Below are positions 35,768 through 44,198 of a stretch of DNA of 64,000 bases, one piece after another. The stretch lies in assembly GCA_016936665.1 (NCBI GenBank), contig JAFGXI010000033.1, positions 85,317 through 149,316 of the forward strand. Reading direction: 5' to 3'. The stretch comes from Bacteroidales bacterium (GTDB lineage: Bacteria > Bacteroidota > Bacteroidia > Bacteroidales > JAFGXI01). The notes under the pieces are model-generated. The model saw only the letters and a list, made by a program, of their open reading frames with translations, was not told the origin of the DNA and did no database searches. How positions within the stretch are numbered: the first letter of the stretch is position 1; every line of letters starts with the position of its first letter. Both the position numbers and the translations under genes were made by a program.

Positions 35768-38575
35768 ATGAGGACATTATTCACAACATTTATGTTGATT
35801 TTTAGCTATTTTTTAGTGGCTCAAACTCAATTCGACCTAGCGAGAAGCATAATAGCACAAAAGGGTCAAGTGCAAATTTCTTTTGAAGAACAAAACTCAG
35901 AAAAAGTAAAATCTTTATCGAGAATTATTTCAATAGAAAAATACCAAAACGGTATTGTTAAGGCTTATTTAAGTATGCCTCAACTCGAAAAATTTGAGAG
36001 CTTTGCATACAATTTTAGCATTGTTGAGCCTAAATCAACTCAAGCATTAAATGTTGCTACAAGTATAGCACAAATGGCAAATTGGGATCGTTACCCAAGC
36101 TACGAAGTTTACGTAGAGATGATGCAACAATATGCCGAAAATTATCCTAATATTTGTCGATTAGATACTATCGGGTATTCTCAAGACGGCCGTTTAATTT
36201 TAGTAATGAAAATAACTGACAATCCTGATGTTGACGAATATGAGCCGGAATTTTTGTACACCGGGCAAATGCACGGTGATGAAATTGTCAATTACGTTCT
36301 ATTTTTAAGACTTATTGACGAATTGTGTAGTAATTATGGTTCTGATGCTGAAATTAGCAACATTGTCGACAATGTAGAAATTTGGATTAATCCATTGTCA
36401 AATCCTGACGGAACATATAATGGAGGGAACTCTAACGTTTCAAATTCTTCGAGATATTTATCTAACGGAGTCGATCCTAATCGCAACTTTCCAAATCCGG
36501 TAGACGGAGACCATTCCGATGGAAACCCGTGGGCTCAAGAAACTATTGACATGATGAGTTTTACTGCAAATCACGATTTTGTAATGTCTGCCAACACACA
36601 CTCTGGAGCCGAAGTTGTAAATTTCCCATGGGACTCATGGAAAAGTTATGAACGCGTTACAGCAGACGACAATTGGTGGCAGTTTGTTTCTTTTGAATAC
36701 GCCAACTTAGCTAAATCCGTTAATTCTTCTTATTTAACCGATGTAGAAACCTCGGGTGTAACTGAAGGTGCAGATTGGTATTATGCTTTTGGAAGTCGGC
36801 AAGACTACATGAACTATTTTGCATATTGCAGAGAATTAACTTTAGAACTTTCCTCTGATAAACTCACCGATTCAGATGCTTTGCCAGATTTCTGGTTATA
36901 TAATAGAGACTCATTTATAGCTTATCTTAAACAAGTTATGTATGGCATTAGAGGCATAGTTACCGATGCTTGCACCTATAACCCGATCAAAGCTAAAATT
37001 GAAATACTCAACCACGACGTTGACAATTCGTTCGTTTATAGTTCATTACCTGTTGGCAATTTTCATCGACTCATTTATGCCGGAAGTTACGATGTTGTGA
37101 TTTCTGCAGAAGGTTATGCAAGTCAAACATTTAACAATATTAGTGTTAGTAATTACGGTACAACTGAATTGAACGTTAGTTTAAACCCTCTTGAGCCTAT
37201 TGCTAGTTTCGAATACATTTTAGACGATCAATGTTCAGCTAATTATCAACTCATTAACACGACTCCAGGCGATGTCTCCATAGAGTGGACCTTACCAGAT
37301 GATGTTACAAGTAGCGAAACTTCTCCATTTGTCAGTTTTACAGAAAATGGCACTTATAGTATCACCTTATCGGCAATGAATTGTGCTGGAAATAACGAAT
37401 TTACGCAAAGTATTATCGTCGACCAACTCATCACACCTCCAAGTTCGACCGATATTGAGCGTTGTGGACCAGGCGATGTAACATTCACTGCTACTGCTTT
37501 AGGAGCAGGTGAGCTAACTTGGTACGATGCAGAAAATGGAAACATTATTGGAACAGGAGCATCCTATTCAACTTCAATAAACAATAACCTTACGGTTTGG
37601 GTTGAAGAATCGGGTGAACTAAACACTTATTTTGGAGCCAAAGAGGACAATTCCGGCGTTGGAACATATTATAACAATAGCACAGAACATGCACTAATCT
37701 TCGATTGTAATCAAGACTTCATTTTAAAAAGCGTTAAAGTTTATGCAAATGGAGCTGGCGATAGAGAGATCAAATTAAAAGACAACGGAGGCGTGATTAT
37801 TTATCAGCAAACTTACAATTTACCAGATGGTGAGAGCCGAATCGATCTAAATTGGGCTGTAAGCGCAGGAACAGGTTACTACTTACAAGGTCCAAGTCAA
37901 CCTAATTTATTTAGAAACGGGAATAATACTTCGGCTAATTTGCCTTATCCGTACGATATTAATGGCGTAGTAAGCATTACAAGTAACACCGCAAGTAGTG
38001 CAAAATATTATTATTACTTCTACGATTGGGGAATTCAGCGAGGCTCATGTTCATCGCCTCAGATACCTGTTACAGCAACTGTAAATCCATTAAGCACAGC
38101 TGAATTTACATATACACAAAATGGGGCTGACGTTAGTTTTACAAATGCTTCGCAAAACGCGAACTCAGTATCTTGGGATTTTGGTGATGGCTCCACTAAC
38201 AGTGCTGAACTTAACCCAGAACACAATTACAGTAGCAATGGTACATTCACCGTAACATTAACAGCAATAAACGATTGCGGATCGGATGTTATTTCGTACG
38301 ATGTTATAATTACGGGAGTAGGTTTAAATAATATTAATCGATCAAGCGTTCAAATATTTCCAAATCCTGCAAAACAACAAATTAAAATAATTGCCAAACA
38401 ACATACAAAACCTGTTGATGTTATAATTTACAATAGTGTAGGACAAAATTTGATTTCTGTTAAAGAGTACATTCCGGAAAAAAACATCGATATAAGCCAG
38501 CTAAAATCCGGCATATACTGGTTAAGTATAATTGGGCAAAATGAAACAAATACACTTCGCTTTATTGTTGAATAA
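35768..38575 (+). CDS. Secreted M14 zinc carboxypeptidase with PKD and T9SS sorting domains
   Basis: A 935-residue surface or secreted metallopeptidase. After the signal peptide (about 1-18, ending LVAQ) and a propeptide-like segment, the M14 domain (about 100-395) has the zinc ligands in MHGDEIV (HxxE near 169-172) and THSGAEVV, the substrate arginine in DPNRNFP and the catalytic glutamate in RELTLELS. Then come a carboxypeptidase regulatory-like domain (about 400-470), Ig-like/PKD modules (one with SWDFGDGS near 805) and a T9SS type A tail (VQIFPNPAKQQIKI ... KSGIYWLSI). It should degrade extracellular peptides. It is translationally coupled to the next gene, with no base between. Confidence 0.9.
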   Translation: MRTLFTTFMLIFSYFLVAQTQFDLARSIIAQKGQVQISFEEQNSEKVKSLSRIISIEKYQNGIVKAYLSMPQLEKFESFAYNFSIVEPKSTQALNVATSIAQMANWDRYPSYEVYVEMMQQYAENYPNICRLDTIGYSQDGRLILVMKITDNPDVDEYEPEFLYTGQMHGDEIVNYVLFLRLIDELCSNYGSDAEISNIVDNVEIWINPLSNPDGTYNGGNSNVSNSSRYLSNGVDPNRNFPNPVDGDHSDGNPWAQETIDMMSFTANHDFVMSANTHSGAEVVNFPWDSWKSYERVTADDNWWQFVSFEYANLAKSVNSSYLTDVETSGVTEGADWYYAFGSRQDYMNYFAYCRELTLELSSDKLTDSDALPDFWLYNRDSFIAYLKQVMYGIRGIVTDACTYNPIKAKIEILNHDVDNSFVYSSLPVGNFHRLIYAGSYDVVISAEGYASQTFNNISVSNYGTTELNVSLNPLEPIASFEYILDDQCSANYQLINTTPGDVSIEWTLPDDVTSSETSPFVSFTENGTYSITLSAMNCAGNNEFTQSIIVDQLITPPSSTDIERCGPGDVTFTATALGAGELTWYDAENGNIIGTGASYSTSINNNLTVWVEESGELNTYFGAKEDNSGVGTYYNNSTEHALIFDCNQDFILKSVKVYANGAGDREIKLKDNGGVIIYQQTYNLPDGESRIDLNWAVSAGTGYYLQGPSQPNLFRNGNNTSANLPYPYDINGVVSITSNTASSAKYYYYFYDWGIQRGSCSSPQIPVTATVNPLSTAEFTYTQNGADVSFTNASQNANSVSWDFGDGSTNSAELNPEHNYSSNGTFTVTLTAINDCGSDVISYDVIITGVGLNNINRSSVQIFPNPAKQQIKIIAKQHTKPVDVIIYNSVGQNLISVKEYIPEKNIDISQLKSGIYWLSIIGQNETNTLRFIVE

Positions 38576-39214
38576 ATGCAAATTATTGATATAAAAAATT
38601 GGAAAAGGCGAGATCAGTATCAATTTTTCAAATCATACGATCTCCCTTTTTTTAATATCTGTACTACAATTGACGTGAGTCCAATTCTGCGTTATTCAAA
38701 AGAGAAAAAGATCTCTTTTTTTCTATTAAACATGCACGTTTTTCATACTGCATTGCTAAGTGTTAATGAGTTTCTTTACAGAATAATAAATGATGACGTC
38801 GTAAAATTTGAACATTTAGACATTGGCTGTACTATCTTACGCGACGATGAAAGCTTTTTCTTCGCGCACCTTAAGTATTACAAGGAGCTTAACAAGTTTA
38901 TTTTAGAATCGAAACAAACAATCGAAGAACAAAAAAATCAAACACAATTCGATTTCAACAACCAACGTTCAGACTTAATTTATTATAGCACATTGCCTTG
39001 GTTCACATTTACAAGCATTCAACACGCACAGAATAATGAATTTAAAAGTACTGTTCCGAAAGTTGTATTTGGGAAATACACTAAAAATATTGAAGGGGAA
39101 TGGCAAATACCAATTTCGGTAGAAGTACATCATGCCATAGCAGACGGACTGCATGTCGGCAAACTAATTGAAGCATATGAAAGAGGTATCGAGAGTTTTA
39201 CTCAATATCTTTAA
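38576..39214 (+). CDS. Chloramphenicol acetyltransferase-like acyltransferase
   Basis: A 212-residue cytosolic protein of the CAT fold. It has the early W-R-R-D-Q-Y-Q-FF pattern (KNWKRRDQYQFFKSY), a central PWFTFTSIQHA block and, near the C-terminus, VHHAIADGLHVGKLIEAY, matching the CAT active site HHxxxDGxH with the catalytic histidine. The length equals that of classical type A CAT enzymes (about 215). Whether it acetylates chloramphenicol is unknown; many chromosomal homologues in Bacteroidota have no shown resistance role. Its ATG follows the peptidase stop directly, so it is co-translated with a T9SS peptidase. Base composition matches its neighbours. Confidence 0.82.
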   Translation: MQIIDIKNWKRRDQYQFFKSYDLPFFNICTTIDVSPILRYSKEKKISFFLLNMHVFHTALLSVNEFLYRIINDDVVKFEHLDIGCTILRDDESFFFAHLKYYKELNKFILESKQTIEEQKNQTQFDFNNQRSDLIYYSTLPWFTFTSIQHAQNNEFKSTVPKVVFGKYTKNIEGEWQIPISVEVHHAIADGLHVGKLIEAYERGIESFTQYL

Positions 39215-39398
39215 TTAAATCTTTTGCTACTTCTAGATCGTCTAACTGAACATAGATCTCAATGTCGCCAAACTTATACGAAGCGTCTTGTTTGTTCATA
39301 ATAACAGCTTTAATTCCGTTATCTTCTAGCACTTCTTTTGCGATTTCGGCGAGATACATTTTCTGAAAACTAATAACGTTTATCCAATTATCTTCCAT
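39198..39398 (-). CDS. DUF2007-family small protein
   Basis: A 66-residue protein matching DUF2007 (putative prokaryotic signal transducing protein, GlnB-like alpha/beta fold): INVISFQKMYLAEIAKEVLE, DNGIKAVIMNK and IYVQLDDLEVAKDLI. These proteins are widespread in Bacteroidota and of unknown function. It lies 3 bases downstream of the M20 amidohydrolase and overlaps the convergent acyltransferase by 17 bases. It is probably the last gene of the metF-M20-DUF2007 operon. Confidence 0.8.
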   Translation of the reverse strand: MEDNWINVISFQKMYLAEIAKEVLEDNGIKAVIMNKQDASYKFGDIEIYVQLDDLEVAKDLIKDIE

Positions 39399-39401
39399 AG
39401 T

Positions 39402-40580
39402 TCATGAATTTAAAAATTTCAAGGTAAGATTAATCATCATTTTGATGGATGGCTCTATGGCATCCTCATTCAAATTGAACTGAGATGAATGTAGCGGAAA
39501 GTTATTAGAAGCATCTTTTTGAGCAACGCCACATCGATAGAATACAGCAGGGTACTGCTGAGAAAAATATCCAAAATCTTCAGCAGTCATTCGGTGAGTT
39601 AAGGCAATGGTATTATGCTCTCCGAAAATGTTTTTACATGTATCTATGGCCGTTTGAGTAGCCGCTTCGTTGTTGAATAATACCGGATATCCGTATTTAA
39701 TGTCAATATTAGCATTACAACCATGTGCTTTTGCAGTATAAACAGTAATCTCATCAATTAAGCGTTTACTATCTTCTCTCCATGTTTCGTCAAATGTTCT
39801 TAAAGTTCCTTCTATTCGGACCTCCGATGGTATAACATTAGTTGCACCCAAAGCCATCAATTTTCCAAAAGATAATACCATCGGTGTAGTAGGATCGGCT
39901 TTTCTTGATGCGATTTGCTGTAAATTCACTATTGTTTGTGAAGCGGCTAAAACAGTATCATTTATTTTGTGAGGTAATGCCGCATGTCCTCCTCTACCCG
40001 TAATAGTAAGATATATTTCATCGCTAGAGGCCATATATGCCCCTGGTTTAAAACCAAACGTTCCCACTTTTAAATCCGGATCAACATGTTGTGCTATAAT
40101 AACTTTAGGCAATTCTCCGTCGAATAAATTATCTTGAAGCATTGCTATAGCTCCACCAGGTAACATTTCTTCGGCATGTTGGAATATAAAATGTATAGTA
40201 CCTTCCCAAGCATCATCTTGTTTGAAGTGTTCTAAAACTGAAAGCAAAATTGAAGTATGAAAATCATGTCCACAAGCATGCATAACACCCTTATTTACAG
40301 AAGCAAACGAGCTGTTAGACTGCTCTAAAATCGGTAAAGCATCGAAATCGGCTCTTAAAGCAACAATTGATGAATCTGCTTTGCCTTGTTTAAGCGTTGC
40401 TACAATTCCATTTCCTCCAACATTTCTTCTATATTTAACAGCCATTTCTTCTAACTGGTCGGAGATCCAATTGGCTGTATGTGTTTCTTGAAACGATAAT
40501 TCGGGATGCTGATGCATATGCCTTCTGTTGAGAAGTGCTTTATCAACCAATTCTTTATCAATGTTTAACACATTTGTCAT
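39402..40580 (-). CDS. M20D-family amidohydrolase (N-acyl-amino-acid hydrolase)
   Basis: A 392-residue zinc amidohydrolase of the M20D family (hippurate, IAA-amino acid and N-acyl amino acid hydrolases). Motifs are LSFQETHTANW, RADFDALPI, GVMHACGHDFHTSI with the metal-binding Cys-His cluster near residues 99-105, FQHAEEMLPGGA and MTAEDFGYFSQQYP near the end. The dimerisation (lid) domain lies in the middle. The physiological substrate is not known. It ends in TGA, a normal stop in this genome. It follows metF by 27 bases and precedes the DUF2007 gene by 3 bases. Confidence 0.9.
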   Translation of the reverse strand: MTNVLNIDKELVDKALLNRRHMHQHPELSFQETHTANWISDQLEEMAVKYRRNVGGNGIVATLKQGKADSSIVALRADFDALPILEQSNSSFASVNKGVMHACGHDFHTSILLSVLEHFKQDDAWEGTIHFIFQHAEEMLPGGAIAMLQDNLFDGELPKVIIAQHVDPDLKVGTFGFKPGAYMASSDEIYLTITGRGGHAALPHKINDTVLAASQTIVNLQQIASRKADPTTPMVLSFGKLMALGATNVIPSEVRIEGTLRTFDETWREDSKRLIDEITVYTAKAHGCNANIDIKYGYPVLFNNEAATQTAIDTCKNIFGEHNTIALTHRMTAEDFGYFSQQYPAVFYRCGVAQKDASNNFPLHSSQFNLNEDAIEPSIKMMINLTLKFLNS

Positions 40581-40607
40581 GCTTATAAAAATAAAACTTT
40601 TTCGTGA

Positions 40608-41561
40608 CTAAAACACGGCTTTTGCAATTTGATAAACATTATCCGGTTTTCCCATCGTGTAATAATGAATGGCAGGAACGTTCTGTTGTTTTAGTTCTTT
40701 CGATTGAAAGATTGCCCATTCCACACCAACTTGACGAACTTCTTGATTTGTTTTGCATTTTAAAACTTCTTTAACTAAAGCCTCGGGCAAATCAATGTTA
40801 AAGGTTTTCGGCAAGCCACTTAAATGGCCCAGCGTAGCAATAGGTTTTAAGCCCGGAATAATTGGCACATCAATGTCGCAAGCCCGACAAGATTCTACAA
40901 AATCGAAATATTTATTATTATCAAAAAACATCTGTGTAACTACAAATTTGGCACCTGCATCAACTTTAGCTTTTAATATTTCCAAGTCCATCTTTTGATT
41001 AGCAGCCTCCATGTGTTTCTCAGGGTAACCTGCAACACCTATTGTAAAATTAGTAGCTGTTGTATTCTGTAACTCGTCATCTAAATACTTTCCTTTATTC
41101 AAGTCCATAATCTGTTGTACCAATCCTAAAGCATTTTTATGACCATTTTCTTCAGGTTTAAAAACATTTTTACCATTTTCTGGATCACCTCTCAAAACCA
41201 GCAAATTTTCAATTCCCAGAAAATTCAAATCAATCAAAGCATTTTCTGTTTCTTCTTTAGAAAAACCTCCACAGATTAAATGCGGTACAACATTAACGTC
41301 CTTATATTTATTTTTAATTGCCGCAGCTATAGCTACTGTTCCCGGTCTTTTTCTAACAATTCTTTTTTCAAGCAATCCGTCAGATCGCTTTTTATAAACA
41401 GCTTCTTCTCTATGATAAGTAATGTTTATATAAGGAGGTTTAAACTCCATTAAAGGATCAATCGTATTATAAATTTCTTGAATACTACTACCTTTTAAAG
41501 GAGGCAACAGCTCGAAACTGAATAGACTTTTTGAGCTATTTTTAATTCTTTCTAAAATCAT
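40608..41561 (-). CDS. metF: 5,10-methylenetetrahydrofolate reductase
   Basis: FAD enzyme reducing methylene-THF to methyl-THF for methionine synthesis. The 317-residue TIM barrel has FSFELLPPLKG near residue 14, the VPHLICGG and LVLRGDPENGKN blocks and the AGAKFVVTQMFFDN motif, all standard. It opens a minus-strand operon with the M20 hydrolase; a promoter with TTG (41641-41639), 17 bases and TAATTTTG (41621-41614) precedes it. No riboswitch-like structure is apparent in the 52-base leader. Confidence 0.95.
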   Translation of the reverse strand: MILERIKNSSKSLFSFELLPPLKGSSIQEIYNTIDPLMEFKPPYINITYHREEAVYKKRSDGLLEKRIVRKRPGTVAIAAAIKNKYKDVNVVPHLICGGFSKEETENALIDLNFLGIENLLVLRGDPENGKNVFKPEENGHKNALGLVQQIMDLNKGKYLDDELQNTTATNFTIGVAGYPEKHMEAANQKMDLEILKAKVDAGAKFVVTQMFFDNNKYFDFVESCRACDIDVPIIPGLKPIATLGHLSGLPKTFNIDLPEALVKEVLKCKTNQEVRQVGVEWAIFQSKELKQQNVPAIHYYTMGKPDNVYQIAKAVF

Positions 41562-41613
41562 GGATTCTGGTATAACTTTTGAGTTTTAGCTTAGTAAATA
41601 CAAATTTCGATTG

Positions 41614-41641
41614 CAAAATTAATGGCATATTCGGTAAACAA
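41614..41641 (-). promoter_or_regulatory. Promoter of metF
   Basis: Minus-strand TTG (41641-41639), 17-base spacer, TAATTTTG (41621-41614), an exact TAnnTTTG match. Confidence 0.75.
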
Positions 41642-41696
41642 TGTTAAAAATCCTAAATTATATTCATCATTCTAAAAAAGAAAACAAGAAAATTTA

Positions 41697-41704
41697 TAAC
41701 TTTG
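41697..41704 (+). promoter_or_regulatory. -7 promoter element of the DUF1573 gene
   Basis: TAACTTTG, an exact TAnnTTTG match 61 bases before the ATG at 41766. Confidence 0.7.
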
Positions 41705-41765
41705 AATTTGAACTAATATAATTTATTAATCAAAACAGAGGTTTTTCCTCAAAAAAAACAAAACC

Positions 41766-42629
41766 ATGAAACACAAAGAAAGTTTAAGCATTTTGGTGCT
41801 CCTTTTCTTTTGGTTTGGAGCTTTTGCACAAGACAAATCAACGGATCTTTCAAATTACCGTTACAATATGGAAGATAACAAGTTGAAATTGGAAAAAACT
41901 TATTTTAACTTCGGTAATGTATATAGTTCCGAAGAGAAAAAAGAAACAAGTGCCATCTTCAACGACACTGATGCACCTATGGAAATCACCTTTACAGGGG
42001 TGACTGAATACATGGTAGTGAGTGTCAATCCGAAAGTAATTCCAGCCAAGAGTAAAGGAGAAATTACCATTACTTACTACGCTAGTAAAAACAAAGATTT
42101 TAACAAGAATCAGAATTGGGGCTTCCAAAATGCCCGAATTGGTGTAATTGTTAACGGAAATACAGAAAATAAAAGAAATAATATTTCTGTTAGAGCCAAT
42201 ATTTTAGAAGATTTCAGAAATCTTTCACCAGAAGAACTTGCTAAAGCACCAAGCATTGAGTTCGAAGTTATGAACTACGACTTTGGCAAAATCAAAGAAG
42301 GAGACAAAGTAGAATACGAGTTTAAATTTTACAACCGTGGAGAACGTGACTTAGAGATAAGGAACGTAAAAGGGAGTTGAGGTTGCACCGCAGTCAGCAG
42401 CACTGACTCCGCAGTTAAAAAAGGTGAATCTAGCACTATTAAAGCTACGTTCAACTCGAAAGGAAAACACGGAAGACAAACTAAGTCTATCACTGTTACC
42501 ACAAACGATCCTAAAAATCCAACCATTGTAATTAAAATGACAGGAGATGTTGAAAATGCTAATCAGGCACCGGAAGGCCAATCTTTAGCACCTGTAAACA
42601 ATAACACAATGGCACCAAAGAATCATTAG
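41766..42629 (+). CDS. Exported DUF1573 protein with in-frame UGA at a conserved cysteine (candidate selenoprotein)
   Basis: A signal peptide (about 1-22, ending AFAQ) precedes two DUF1573 beta-sandwich repeats. The first (about 35-125) lacks cysteines. In the second, FGKIKEGDKVEYEFKF and EIRNVKGS are followed by TGA at 42378-42380 (codon 205), then GCTAVSST, FNSKGKHGRQTKSITV and TTNDPKNPTIVIKMTGDV, ending at TAG 42627-42629. DUF1573 proteins normally read SCGCT here, so the TGA replaces the first cysteine exactly. The frame stays open for 82 codons. Stopping at TGA would give a 204-residue protein lacking half a domain. Read-through gives 287 residues, possibly with selenocysteine. A nonsense mutation or base error cannot be excluded. 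Confidence 0.75.
42381..42416 (+). other. GC-rich hairpin just after the in-frame UGA, candidate bacterial SECIS element
   Basis: AGTCAG (42392-42397) pairs with CTGACT (42403-42408) around loop CAGCA; GGTTGC (42381-42386) can pair below it with GCAGTT (42411-42416), using three G-U pairs. The loop starts 17 bases after the UGA. Bases 42381-42414 are 22 of 34 G or C, far above the surroundings. As I recall the bacterial SECIS model, a G near the start of the loop is expected; that holds only if the top G-C pair opens. Confidence 0.45.
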
Positions 42630-42647
42630 TTCAATTCAATGATATAA

Positions 42648-42682
42648 AAAATGCAGATCCTAATTGGGTCTGCATTTTTATT
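42648..42682 (+). terminator. Intrinsic terminator after the DUF1573 gene (bidirectional)
   Basis: AAAATGCAGATCC (42648-42660) and GGGTCTGCATTTT (42666-42678) form a 13-bp stem with one G-U pair and a 5-base loop, T-rich on both sides. It lies 18 bases after the distal TAG, not after the internal TGA. It also serves the convergent membrane-protein gene. Confidence 0.85.
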
Positions 42683-42695
42683 TTATTTGTATTTT

Positions 42696-43382
42696 TTATT
42701 TTTTCAAACTTGCAATTGAAAGAATGACTCCCAATACAATCCCTAATAATGCGGCAAAAAGCACCTGAAAATCTGGAGGTAAGAGAAAAGTAATTGTGTG
42801 TGCAGGAATCCAAAAGAAAGGAATAGTCTTTTTGAATACAAAATTCCACTGAACATCCCAATTCAATTCTTTGAGTATTTTCGAAAAACGAATGGGTTTT
42901 AGTAATCCGACAAGCTTACCGCCATGTTCCACAATATGTGTATCTGTAATTTTATGCAAAGTCATCATCACCGGAGCATAAATTACATTCATAAACAAAC
43001 TGATACTAAATGCAACAAGCACTTTCATGAATGACAAAGCCTCTCCCATTACCTTAGGTGCTTCTTCGAAACCTAAATATAAAAGAAATTGTGGCGTTCC
43101 TTTTGCAAATACAACAAAAGCAAGTTTAATTGTCAAACCTAAAAAACCCCAAACCATTGCTCTCGACAGTAAGCCAAATCCATTATAATTATAAACACCA
43201 TTCTTTATTCTGAGGCCAATCGATTCTCCCATTGTTGCTAATACTGCAAACTTGAAAAAACTCATAATCATGCCATGAGATTTATTTAAATCGTTGTACC
43301 ATTGATAAGCAATATCGAAAATAAAAAAGGGAGCAAACAATGCTACAAAAAACAAGATAAAATACAAATCGCTTTTTTTCAT
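42696..43382 (-). CDS. Polytopic membrane protein, distantly Mpv17/PMP22-like
   Basis: A 228-residue protein with about four to five hydrophobic segments (about 7-27, 70-90, 115-140, 185-202, 205-225). The C-terminal part, NFVFKKTIPFFWIPAHTITF and LPPDFQVLFAALLGIVLGVILS, recalls the Mpv17/PMP22 signature (aromatic-P-x-x-x-x-N/T-F, then P-x-x-x-x-V), but I would not assign that family firmly. The function is unknown. It is the last gene of the operon with the APH-RapZ fusion, yqgE and a barrel protein, 10 bases after the barrel gene. Confidence 0.6.
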   Translation of the reverse strand: MKKSDLYFILFFVALFAPFFIFDIAYQWYNDLNKSHGMIMSFFKFAVLATMGESIGLRIKNGVYNYNGFGLLSRAMVWGFLGLTIKLAFVVFAKGTPQFLLYLGFEEAPKVMGEALSFMKVLVAFSISLFMNVIYAPVMMTLHKITDTHIVEHGGKLVGLLKPIRFSKILKELNWDVQWNFVFKKTIPFFWIPAHTITFLLPPDFQVLFAALLGIVLGVILSIASLKK

Positions 43383-43392
43383 CTTTTAGAAT

Positions 43393-44193
43393 TTACATTG
43401 AATAAGAATTATCATCTGTTGTTTCGACATGTTGAATCGTTTTCAAAGCTCTTTTAGCATTAAACATATTCATACCAAATGAAAAGTAATACATCTGCGA
43501 GTTTTGATAAGCATAGGGCTTTACGCTATAATAATCGTAATTCGGATTCATTAAATCATTCCAATACCATTTGAATTTAATGTTTATTCCCCAAGGCAAT
43601 TGTACACCTACAAAGCTGGAATACAATACCGGATTCACTTGCTTACTAAACCATTCACTTGATTTATATATCTTTTCATCGTCGATCCAGACTTTATTTT
43701 TATAGTGAAAAGGAAGTTCTACCTCTGCTCCAAAAAACAAGAAAAGGCTTTTATCGAACAGACCCAATTTTAACCCTAATGGAACTCCAATAGTATAGAC
43801 TCTTCTGATGATATCCGACATTTGTTTATCTTTATAAATAGGATCGTTTATTTCGAATTGTTCTGTAGTGGCGTTATAAGATGTGAAACCTTTTACAAAA
43901 TTATTGTTGTTTTCGGGAATAGAAGCATATCCGACATTTCGAGAGCCTAAACCCCAAAAGGTTCCAATATTATTATTAAAATCGAAATGCCAATGCCACT
44001 GCACATGATACCATGCCGAAAATCGTAAATTGGTTGTTTCTATAGTTTGATTTGTATTTGCGAAAGAAAAAATAAATTCACCTCCCACAGAAGAATAAAT
44101 CTTTTTCTCAAGAGGTTGTTTGTCTGTTTGAGCCCAGCTAAAATAAAAGCCAAGTACTAAGATGCTCAAAAAAATTCTTTTCAAAAAAATCAT
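43393..44193 (-). CDS. Outer-membrane beta-barrel-like protein of unknown function
   Basis: A 266-residue precursor with a signal peptide (about 1-21, ending FSWAQ). The mature part has barrel-type alternation (GGEFIFSFANTN, LRFSAWYHVQWHWHFDFNN, YTIGVPLGLKLGLFDKSLFLFFGAEVELPFHYKN, YYFSFGMNMFNAKRAL). It resembles small Bacteroidota barrels but I cannot name a family. It lies 5 bases after yqgE and 10 bases before the membrane-protein gene, in a four-gene operon. A role in envelope homeostasis is a guess from context. Confidence 0.6.
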   Translation of the reverse strand: MIFLKRIFLSILVLGFYFSWAQTDKQPLEKKIYSSVGGEFIFSFANTNQTIETTNLRFSAWYHVQWHWHFDFNNNIGTFWGLGSRNVGYASIPENNNNFVKGFTSYNATTEQFEINDPIYKDKQMSDIIRRVYTIGVPLGLKLGLFDKSLFLFFGAEVELPFHYKNKVWIDDEKIYKSSEWFSKQVNPVLYSSFVGVQLPWGINIKFKWYWNDLMNPNYDYYSVKPYAYQNSQMYYFSFGMNMFNAKRALKTIQHVETTDDNSYSM

Positions 44194-44198
44194 ATCAA

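Noticed and set aside
38576..39214. CAT-like gene as an acquired resistance cassette
   Set aside because: No insertion sequence, integron or attachment site around it; base composition is like its neighbours and it is coupled to a chromosomal peptidase gene.
41766..42380. DUF1573 gene as a normal 204-codon gene ending at TGA
   Set aside because: It would stop in the middle of the second DUF1573 domain and leave a conserved 82-codon continuation in the same frame. Kept as an alternative (nonsense mutation), not as the primary call.
42329..42581. Two overlapping antisense frames (65 and 76 codons) over the DUF1573 3' part
   Set aside because: They lie opposite a segment with clear DUF1573 motifs on the plus strand, have no promoter and no recognisable features.
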